In this document: in pieces, positions 1-11,400 of the stretch
Position numbering within the stretch: position 1 is the first letter of the stretch
How the letters are laid out: the number at the start of each line of letters is the position of its first letter
Source of the DNA: Tetmemena sp. SeJ-2015
Taxonomy: Eukaryota; Ciliophora; Spirotrichea; Sporadotrichida; Oxytrichidae
Assembly: GCA_027382625.1 (NCBI GenBank)
Contig: JAJKFJ010023942.1
Coordinates: 1 to 27,783, forward strand
Length of the DNA stretch: 27,783 nucleotides
Direction of reading: 5' to 3'
The notes under the pieces: generated by a model
Told to the model about the DNA's origin: nothing
Database searches by the model: none
Seen by the model: the letters and a program-made list of their open reading frames with translations, nothing else
Made by a program: the position numbers and the translations under genes

Positions 1-125
1 TTCTTCTTATCTAAGCACAGATAAAAAGTTTATTGGTTTGAGTCCTCCTCATTAGCATGAGTAGCTGTAGGATAAGCCTGAAGAAGTAGGCTGGGAAGTG
101 AATGTTTGCATGTAGTTGCATTCTT
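1..125 (-). CDS. coding scrap running off the left edge
   Basis: On the minus strand an open frame with sense-like codons (GCT ACT CAT GCT AAT GAG GAG GAC) reads ...YPTATHANEEDSN and continues out of the window at position 1, using TAA as Gln. It has no start or stop here. It could be an internal MDS of a neighbouring gene or a distant 3' MDS of the calpain gene that ends near 2.48 kb. I do not recognise the protein. An alternative frame of the same stretch ends in TGA, so the frame choice is tentative. Confidence 0.3.
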
Positions 126-2479
126 AACAATATAAATTAATCTTGGCCAACTCCAATCACACAACTGCACTTATATTTTATATTATATTTGATGGCATTC
201 ATTTTTTCAGTGTATTTCTCAACAGATCTTGAGCAAGATAAATTAAAGATGAGTCTGGTTGATCGCTAGTGAATTATATTAATTTTACTTTTTTACCAAT
301 TCTTACTTGCTACACAAAAAAACATTGTTCCAAGGCCTTATTTACATTATTTAATACTATTTTATAAAGAGAATTATAAGGCTGAGAGCTCATTTTATAC
401 ATAATATTGGCTGGCATAATAAATAGAGACAACAAATTAAGTGAATTTGCTTAAATATTCCAGATCTGTTGGTTATTCGATATCAATTCATTCACATTCT
501 TCATTAATATACCTCCTATAGATATGATTCATAAACTCATCATCATATTCAAATTTGTATTGTATCACTATCATTCTAAACAGAGTACTCACACTCAAAA
601 TAACTTTAATTATTTTCAAGAATTCATAGTAACATAAAAACCACAAAAGCATTTAAACATTATTTTTATATGAGAAATTTCATCTTATAAATATCAATTA
701 TAATTAGTTTACAATTTATTCAATTAATCCTTATATTCGAAAGTCATTTACTTTAGTAAAACCACCAAAAATAATTTAAATAGCTAAATTAGAGAAATTT
801 TAATTTAAGAAAAGCAAATTTTTATAATTAGTAATAGGTTAAAATTAAATCATTATTATATAGCTTGAGGTTTTTGTATTAAATTCTCAGTTGCAGATTA
901 AAGATTATAAAAATTTCTCACTCAAAGACTATCTCTTTAAACTATTTTAAATGTTTATTTTAATATCAGTTTTTATCTTTCTAAATGATTATATTTTCTT
1001 TTAATATGAGATAATTTATCATTCAATAATTTAAATAAGATTATAAATTAATATAAGAATAAATTAGAATATATTTTGAGTGAAGTAGGCATCAGTTGAA
1101 TAGCCAGTCAAAGTAAAATTGATATTTAAATGATAAAATGAACATTGATAGGCTATTATCTTTATAAAGTTATTTATTATTTGCAGATTAATATTCTCTT
1201 GATATCGAGGATTATAATTGAAGTCTCTCTGTAAATTATGACCCTTATTAAAACACATATATGACTCCACTCTTCTTCTTACTATACGTTTTTACTCTAC
1301 TTAAGAATAGTTCACAACAGGAAAGGCATATCTGAGTTAAAATTAATGCAAATCTATTACTCTCAGGAGCAAGAATGGGATACAAATTAATTTAGTAAGA
1401 GATAGCTGAGAATTCAATAGATAAAAGATTTAATTAGTAAGTTAAATAAAATTTGAGTAAGGTTTGGAGTGATTATTATTTCACCACTGATTCTGCATTA
1501 ACTTTTTAGAGCATTATATCCATGCAACTTTTGTGTGTGAGGTCGCAGCTCAAATTTTGCAAATATATAAATGAAAAACATTTGAATTAACTTAAACTTA
1601 TTTAATAAAAACTCACTGTTTAGGAGTGAACAGAAGATGATTAAAGAAAATAGTAATAATAATTCATGAATGGTTATCGAGTAAGCTGCATATATGGCGT
1701 GTATTTTACCATTACAAATTTGTTTATTATTTTAAGCTATCTTTGATTTAGTTAAATTCTTACCTTTAAAGAGGCTAAAATATTTTTATTATATAAAAGT
1801 AAAATTTTAAAATTGGGGTTAAATAGAATAAATCAAGTGATAAACAAATGCATTTTTACTTTTAATTCCTTCTTTAAATTATTAATGCAATTTCAAAGAA
1901 TTATGTTAAATCTGATAAAGTTTTTAATTAGGCTGCTATTTTTAATTAAAACCTTGAAATAATAATTATAGGCTGAAGAAATAAGCTCATTAAAGTACAT
2001 GTTATGAAAGCAAACAGAAGTAAGTAACCTTTATTATTTGACAATATTTATTATTAATATAATTGAATATTTTAGTATTTAAATGTTTTCATAAATAAAA
2101 AAGAGAGACTTTAAAAAAGCAAGTAAGGACACATGAGATATTTTGATGCTTCTCTATGTCCATTAGTCAATTAGAAAATTAGCTTTCAAAGGAGAAGACT
2201 ATCAAAAATATAGCAATAAATTATTTAATAAGACTAAGGAAAATGCTTATTTTAATTAAAAATCTGCTCTTAAAGCATAATATATATTTTTAATACTAAT
2301 TAGATATACTAAATCACTTTAATGTATTCTACTTATAAAAATCGTAAAGGAAAATTAAATTTTATCAGTCATTAAAATTGCTTTTTAACTCTATAGTTTG
2401 TACCAAATCAAATTAAAAACTATATATTTCTTTAATATTTTCTGATGCATTTTATAATTTAAATATTATATTTGAATTG
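126..2479. other. AT-rich stretch, nearly no coding signal
   Basis: Mostly very AT-rich DNA without recognisable genes, as expected for micronucleus-limited sequence. One short island at about 1,505-1,570 has higher G+C and could be coding on either strand: on plus it reads ...HATFVCEVAAQILQIYK followed by TGA, on minus ...KFELRPHTQKLHGYN. Neither is recognised. The ORF on minus at 1,064-1,270 is AT-driven and not supported. Confidence 0.5.
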
Positions 2480-5400
2480 ATAGTGCAAGATTTTCCATCA
2501 GGACCAGCCCATCCCAAGAAAAGAGAGTCACCGCTTACATAAGTATAAGCGCGCTTGAGGTAGCTGCCACTCTTTTGGATCTTGAGTCCTTGCTTGAAGT
2601 CTGCTGATGCTTTAAGTTGTGCGATCTCTTTATATTAATATAAGTATCTAGAGTAAAATAGCATCAGTCACAACTTATTAAGTGATGGTGAACTTTGCTG
2701 CTGATGGGAAATATGCTCTGAACGAATAGTCTTTCACATCATTCATATCTCTCAAAATATTTATAATCTACCAAAATTCATATTATGTTTAAAAATAATA
2801 ACTTATAATTACTTATTTATTTTAGATTTATAAGCATAAATAAATTGGCATCCCACTTGACATTTACAACAACCTTATAGGTGCCAGCAGTCCACACTCT
2901 TCTTTAGTGGCCATAGAGTTTTTAAATTAAAGAGACTCAACCCCATGACAATATTTTATCTCTTATTTTAAATATCTTTTAAAATTACCTTTTTTCAATA
3001 TAAATAATTAACCTCTTTAATTAATAAAATAAAATACAGTCAGATAATAATAAAGCTTTTATAAACTTATTTTATCAGAAGAAATACGTATTTTCAAAAT
3101 TTTAAATCTTAAACCATAGTTAAAATTAGAATACTCATCACTATTACCACAGACTTAAAATTCTTTTAGTGTTTATCTAATAATTGAGAAATAATTTCTC
3201 TTTACTTATCTCTACTTGAGAAAGCGTAATGAGAGAATTTAGTTTTCATGTTTAAACAAATTTATAAATTTTTAATTATTTTAAAGACGAGGATCATTAA
3301 TTTATTTGATCTTTTTGAATCGAAATATTTATTTATGAATTTTTTTCATAAATAAAAGTAATTAATCTGTTAATTTTATTTTGACACTTAGATTATTGAA
3401 TATGAGTTTCTTATAATTAAAATTATCTTTAAATTATAAATTTGGGGATAGACTCCAGTCGCTAGTATCAAAAGAAGTGACAGTTTCCTTATCCTTGGTA
3501 ACAAAGATGTTGGCAGTTGAAGGTCCACCCTTGCAACCTCTTGGGTACATTCTGTCGTTGTAGAAGTTTAAAATAAAATTGGCTCCGATAAAACCATCAT
3601 AATCTTTATCCAGAGTGAAGGTGAAGATGGTACCCATCAAATCCAATTTATATTTATGAATTGCGATAAATTATGGAAATATATTGGCAAATACAATCTA
3701 ATTGTTATTAAATTAAAATGGATTTAATAAAAAGCAGATTGAAGTGTCTCAAATTTAAATAATTATAAAAACCATTTATTAACATTAAATACTAAGTACC
3801 TAATATAATTTTAAATATTGTGTTTTAGATGCCAGTTCTGATATATAGGCTATCTAAAATTTTGGGGAGAAAGCAATGTACAAGATTGACTATAGTTAAA
3901 ATTTATCTTACTACTTAAGAACTTAATTAAGAAACTTATAAAAGACTAAAATAAAAAATAATTATCTTTCAATAAATATATTTTTATATTTTTGGTTTAA
4001 AGGTTTTATAACTATGTGAAAATAATAATTTTTAAATTCGTAGTCTACCTAATATTTTACAGATATAATACTAAAAGCCCTTTTATATTTTCACTAATGA
4101 ATGAAATAAAATTCACTTTAACATCTTTAATTAAATTTTGATGGGAATGAAATTACTTTCAATTTGATTGATAAATTAAAATTTAAATTTAATTTAGAGG
4201 TTTGGATCGGTGCTTGATCATTCCAGACAGTTGACAAGGTGCTCTGGTAGTCATTGTTCCACCAGGCAATAGTAATACCGTATTGCTCAAATATTTAATG
4301 TAGGAATAGTTGTAATTTATACACTTATATAATCGAACACACTGAAGAAGGTGTCAATCAAATCCAAAATATATTTTCAAACTCTTATAAAAATTAAATT
4401 GGATATTAAGAATTATAAATAAGATTTCAATCCAAGAGATAAATAAGTAAATTATTATTCAAAGTTAAATTTCTGTCTTAAAATAATTCAAATTAATGAT
4501 GCTTACTTTTTATATTTAAATATCCTAGCTTAATTAAAATGATTAACAACTTAAATTTATTTTTCCTTGATTAAAAATGTATAATAAGAGACTCGATTTC
4601 TATTTTTTTAAAAAAAAATGTTAAGAAACATATCTTTGATCTCTCTTTTAAAAGTTATACGAAAGCCCTTATCATCATACTCTAATCTTGATTTAATTAT
4701 GAAAAAGAACTTTTTGATATCCCTTTAAAAAATAATTTAAGTGAATTCCTTAATTGTAACTTACAACTCTGAGCTCCTATTAGGCAAAGAATTGTATTTA
4801 AGTTTTAACAAATTTTATTACTTTGCAATAGGTCTTAAAAAATTAATTTCTTCATCAAATATTGTTAAAAGGATAGTGTGTTAACGAATATCTAAAATCC
4901 TTGCTCATCAAAATTTCATTCACTCTTAGATATTAGCATTCAAGCTATTTAATATATAGAATTGATATATTTTTTAAAAAAATAATATTGGCTTCTTATA
5001 TTTCAGGGTTCTATATTTTACAAATTAATTTAAAATGCTAGTGTAGTGTCAAGTTAATGAGCAACAAGTTCTCAGGTTGAATTTAAGTTTTTATGTCTGC
5101 GCTCAAGTCATTTGTCAGATATGGGTTAGGGTAGATTCCTTCATAAAGTTGTATTAATTTAGAAATTTCCTTGGGCATCGTGTTAATCTAGTTCTTTTTG
5201 TTCTTCAAAAAAGGCAAGCATTTTTTTCAAAAGTTATTAGCTTTCCGAATAAAAAGATGAGCCTCTGATAATCAAGAGGTATACTTTCCTGGATACTCTT
5301 CATTTGTCCCTCTCAAGTTTGAGATCTCCTGTTTTAATTGTTGATGTTGATGATAGGCAGACATTAAAATTAAGAGTTAACTCCATTTAAAGAGTAATAT

Positions 5401-8400
5401 ATTATAGAATCATTCTACTAAGCTGAAACAGAATGTATTATTTTTAAAATTTTCATAATCACTTATCAAATATATCCTATATTGCTTATTATGATTCAAC
5501 AAAGCCAATAAAATTACATTTAAAATGTATAGCAATATATTTTCATGAGTATATATATTTTTACTTTTGTAGAGAATTAATAAAAAATGAGTTTAAATAT
5601 CCATGAAGAATATTCCGTCATTAGCATTGTTCACATAAGGCACTTGATCAGCGTATTTAAAAATAATAATATTCTTCAAATCAAGGAGGTAGTCAAAAAT
5701 AAATCTAAATGACATTCCTGCTGAAGTTGATTATATGTTTTTTTTTAAAAAATAATTAAGACATTTAAATTTTAATGGACCAAGACGACAGCGACCTGAC
5801 ATTGCTTGTAAGTTAAATATCTCCAATCCATTGATAAATCAGGTATTAGGAATGTAAGTAACAGCATATAACCAGAAGAGCAGGAAACAGCTTACACTTA
5901 GAACTTAGAACTGGGGAAGTTGGAGAATTAAGCAACCATATTCTGACAAATTACAACAACCAAGTATTGGAATGCGAAATCAGAAACAACATCCAAACAT
6001 AGAACTGCGTTAGACCCAAGAAGTTGCAGTCAAGCCAAGACTTATTCAGATGAGACAAAATGGAGGTGAATAATCCAAATCTTCTACATTCTAACTTTAC
6101 AGCTCTGCGGAAATGCAACCTCCTGACCACATATCTATTGCAGGAGGTCCCAACATTAAATATAAAACAATCATATAATCAACTGTAATATAATTCACTT
6201 AGTAGACTTCAAGTTTTAGATTAAATTTGATTACTCACTTGATGAAGAAAATAATAAATTCAGTATTTGTTAAATTAAATTTCAAAAAGTTATATATGTT
6301 ACTAATACTCTTCAATATTTTATTTGACTTACTTATATTTAATATTATTTATAAAGAGTAAAGCTATTAAATTAGAAATTATTTATATATGGTAAGGAAT
6401 GAGATAATAGATAGATAGATAACTTACACTAAAAATTCTTGCTTATTTAATAAGTTAAAGTAACCTTAAAATAGATGAAAGTTTATTTGGTTGATTTCTA
6501 ATTTTGGAAGATTAAATTAATTCAAGTTTATACATAATCTACCCAGATTTTGAAAAAGCTTCTAGTTTACTTCTTCTAGAAGAATAATGACTTACTTGAA
6601 GTATCTTATCCTAAAAGTTGGTACTGTAAATGCTACTTTTAGGCAAAATTTAGCTTAATTATAATTTAAGAAATTATAGTTGCAGTTCTCCACCGTTGTG
6701 ATGCTATCAGTTTGTATTTCAATTTCTAAGAAGAGTTGCAAGGTCTTAAAAAAGTGATATTCTGTAAATTATGATATTCAAGTCAACAATTCAAATTGAT
6801 GTTGAACGGATAATGTAATTTAATCTTAAAATATTAAATTTATTTCTTGACGGTGGGCTTTCGCGGTGACGTGGCACAACTGATCAAGGGGTTACGCCTG
6901 TGAATTACTTTAAATCGATTAAGTATTATATGCCCGTTAGGGTTCTTAATTCCCTAACTATTATTATTATTATTATTATTGAAATTTATTTTTGTGTTTT
7001 AGCTATTAAATTTAAAGGAGTTAAATATTAATTTCGGGCAATTTCTTAAATTTTTAGAACCTAAGATAATTATAAATTATCATCCTAATAAAAATATTTT
7101 ACTTTCTTAGTTCTTGTTTACTCATTTTGCGTTTAATCTCATAAAATTTAATTATGCTAATTCCAAATATATAAAATGATTCCATTCTATTATAATTAAA
7201 AGTATGATAGTAGTAATGAATTTATACAGAAAGGAAACCAGTTCTTTTTAAGAATTTCACTGAATGTTTGCAGGGACTGATTAAAGCCACTCCCATACAA
7301 GCTTTCAAAATATTTAAGAATTGATTCGTTCAAACAATTTTCTTAATAATCTACAATCGTCTTCTTTAATTTGAATAAAATTATTCACTTATTAAGTAAT
7401 ATAATTAGCCCTCAGCAATTTTCCATGATATTTTAAAATAATTTATAAATAATATATTTTAATATATATTTAATAATATAAGATGTATTCAAATGGAGGT
7501 TGATGATCGTAAATAGACTAATGAAACTTTGATTCTCTCTTTATTTGTATTTTATATTTTAAATGAATATTTTTACAATTACTTTTAATTATTTTCTACA
7601 ATAGGCGGAATCGAATAATTCTAAATGAAATTTTTGATTAACTCTTCGACTACCTTCGAAGTAATCTACTATGTTTTTTCTAGTCGGATCTGTGGTATTT
7701 TGTATACTTTTTTTCTAACGATATCGTTAATGATCATCTCACTAAATCTGATACTTGTTAATTTGCTAGCTTAATCTATTAAATTATAAATTACAATGAT
7801 TATAATCCGAGAACTATAATTTTAATTCCTCTTCAACTCTAAATTTCAAAACCTATTACAAAGCGAGATTGCAATAATATACTATCTATATTAAATAATG
7901 TATTTGTTGACGGTATCACTCCAAGCTTTATCATTGTCTCAAATTATAAATATTATTATTTGTCATTCCAGAGTCCAGTGTATCATTCATTAAAATATAT
8001 GTTTTTATTTTTGTATCCGTTATCAGAGCTCCAAGGATTTCTAATTCTGAAAAGCTTTGCTTTCACGGTGGTATCAGCATTTAAATTTTTAAAAAGAAGA
8101 TAATTTATGGCTAATAATTTAGAATAAAGATTAGTAAAACGGATATCAAATTCACGCAATGAAAATTTAGAATTCATTTTTAATGAACTAAATAAAGATT
8201 ACTTGCCTTTTTATTTATCTTCATCTTAATAGCCAGCTTTCGTCTTTGATTTTTAAAAGGGATTTTAAAATCCTTTGTGCTATAATTTTCTAATTTTTCT
8301 CTCTTGATTTTTATTGGATGATATAAAGTAAAAATAGATTAATTTACCTCATATTTTAAAAAATATTTATCTTTATTTAATCAGTGGAAAAAGCCTATCT

Positions 8401-11400
8401 ACTTTTTAAAGTAAACTTATTCTTTAAAATAATTAATTTCATAGGTGCCATTATTGTCTTAAAAGAAAAAATAATTGTAGTTAATTTTTTAATTTTCTTA
8501 TTTGAATTAAATCTATTATCTTGTTTAACTTATAAAAATTAGATTCGCTATTTTAAATACATAGATTAATCTTATTTAATATAAATTATGTTTGATTGCA
8601 ATATATTTGATAATTAATAACTGTTAAAAATGAAAGCAACTATTTTGCATTTTGAAATAAAGTATTGTATTTTGGGTTTAAATTGTAGATGACATGTGCT
8701 GACAAGACTAAAAAATAGATTGAGTAAGCATGTCCGCCTGGAAGGTTCTTTAAATTTGAATATAAATTACAATAAATTTATAAATGCATTAGCCATTCAT
8801 AAATTGTTAGATTTATTAATTATTCACAAATCTTAATGATAATTTTAAAATTGTGAAACATTTTAATATGGGAAGGATTAGATGATCGGGTAAATATTTA
8901 TTCAAGTAATAAAGAAAGATATCGTAATATAAAGTCTAATAATCAGATAGATAACAGCTAAATGACTCATTATTTTTATAATGGATCAACTCCCTTTAGT
9001 AAACCTCATTTCTTATTAAATTTTCTGATCAATAATTACAACAGCAATATCAGAATTTTAAAGAAAACATAAAAAATGGAATAATTAGAAAGATTATGAT
9101 GAAGATGATTATTAGGAAGAAAATTAGCTGAAGAGTAAAGCAAAAAGAAGAAAAGTTGGAAAATTAATGAGAGATATTTTAAATTTTTTAAAATAAAAAA
9201 ACTAATAGAGTTGTTTTTAAAATTATGAAATTATAAATGAAGACAGAATTAAAAATGAGATAATTTAAATAATTAACTGAACTTGACATCTCTTTTTTAA
9301 TTTCTAAACTCCATTCATATTCTTTCTATATGATTATAATATACGAACTTCTTTATTTAAATTAAGCTATAATATTTTCATTTCCTTTTAACTGAAATTT
9401 TCCTATTATAATTTAAAATCTTAATATTAAGCTTAAACTAAAATATTGATCTTTAAGAATTATAACTATTTTTTATTTGGTATTACAATTTTGTTAATAT
9501 AATTATAGTTTAAATATTATAATAATTTAGATAATTAAAATTAAAGGTTGTATTAAGATTTTGGAATAGAGGAGTAAATAATGCTGTTATCTTTTATACT
9601 AAAATGAATGAGTTATCTTGATCAGCAGCAGCGATAATATCGAAGGCACCCTGGCCACTTGTATATTCAGAGCCTTTTCCAAACTATAAACTTAAATAAA
9701 ATTAATTTATAATTTACCATTATTCTAAATTTAAACAAGATAAAATTATATAGATGTATAATTTAATTTTATATTTAATTAATTACATTTTATAAAATAT
9801 AATATGATTTACTTCAAAACATTTTATTTTTAATCAATTAAAAACTGGACTAAAATTGTTACTACTGAGAGAAAAAATAGTTTATAACTTTAAATTTAAA
9901 GAATATCAATTCATTAGATAAATTTTGCACTCAATAACTTATTTCCTAGCATATTATTGTATATTTAAAAGTTTAGAGTAAACAATTTTAAAGCAGTGTT
10001 GACTTAATAGAATAAAATGAAGTGTTCATATATAATATGCTAACGCAATATACAGCTTATGTTAAGCTCATTTTTTGAAAGAAGGTAACCATTTTTTAAT
10101 TTCAATTTCTGAAAAGAATTCGAAATAATCAAGGAATTAATTTATAAATCTGTTTACTTAAATCTTTAAGCTTTAAATTTGGTTTTAAACTGCTTAGTTG
10201 GGAGAGCATGGAGGAAGTTGAAGACCTCAACTGGGTTTCCTCCAATTAATATTTGCACTATATTTATATGTGCTTTTAATTTAATTTGTGAACGATTCTC
10301 TCATAGTAACCGTGAGTCTTGGCCCACACTTTTTCTATGAAAGGCACCCAGAGGGAGTTAGATGAAGGCAGAGTGCTGAAAATCAGATTGTTACTGTTTT
10401 TCCAGAATGGAAGGTAATCATCGATTACTATCTGCTTTTGAATTAATTAAACTATCAATTTTATACTCAAAGTAAATAAATTAAGAGCTTAAATAAAATC
10501 ATACTTCAAATAGGGTCTTTGAACCTTTCCATGTAAATTTGAATAAAAGGTTTAATATGAAAAGTATTTTTTGCTTATGTTTTATATAATTTTCTTGATT
10601 ATATTTAACTCGTCAGGAAAATAATGAATCTTAAAACGATTATATTTCAATATTTTTGAAAGATTGAATTTGTGAACTCTTATCGAAGGAATTTAAAAGA
10701 CAGATATCTATAGATATAAATTAATAAGGCATGTACTCTAATGTTTAGTATAATATTTTTATGATTTGAAGGGCTGAAATGTTTTTGATAAACCATTTTA
10801 ATTCTATAATTAGACTAATTTCTTTGAAATTTAAAATTGTGAATTTAAATAGTTTGAATACCAAGCTGCTCAGCCTAAAATAATTTATTTTTTATATATT
10901 TCCTTAACGACAATGATACCTTCAGCATTTAATAAAATGATTGTAGGTCTAAGTTACGAATAGACTCCTGATCCTTGCATCCCACTCAGCCATGGCTGAA
11001 CAAGAAGCCAAAAAGTAACAGTCGCCTAAGTATCCTTAAGCAAAAAATAAGCTTTATATTTGCAACATCATTGGGATCAATTTTGTTTTCTATATTTTAA
11101 ATAAAATTTTGTTTGCATCTCCGAAAAGACTAGCCTGAGGTAGCTTGTCTCTGGCTCTTGCAAGTTCATATAGACCAGACCAACCATCGGAGTTAGGGGC
11201 AAACTGAGGCCATACCATACCATCGACTGCAAGTGAGAAGGTGGAGTCAGTGAATGGCTTGCCACTTCCAATATTAATCTTTAAGCTATTTTCAATTCAT
11301 TTATTCAACGATGCTTGAGTAGTCGACTGATGGCTCTCTCCAGAATCTCTTAATTGGATCTTGGCAAGTCTGACCGTTGTTAGTCTGTTGGACTCTTGAC

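Larger units (their letters stand above)
5661..7251. other. 1.59-kb IES, pointer TTAAA (calpain)
   Basis: TTTAA copies lie at 5,656-5,660 and 7,247-7,251. Removal joins LQTFSEILK to YADQVPYVNNAND in frame. The IES carries two coding fragments (5,775-6,170 plus; 6,532-6,782 minus), a GATA microsatellite at about 6,406-6,420 and the repeat copy at 6,838-6,981. Confidence 0.7.

Noticed and set aside
6850..6920. tRNA gene in the GC-rich patch
   Set aside because: A D-arm-like and anticodon-like sequence is suggestive, but no T-arm or acceptor pairing could be built; kept only as a possible SINE head.
11077..11271. Minus ORF MEVASHSLTPP...
   Set aside because: It is in the wrong frame of the calpain MDS that reads GMVWPQFAPNSDGWSGLYEL.
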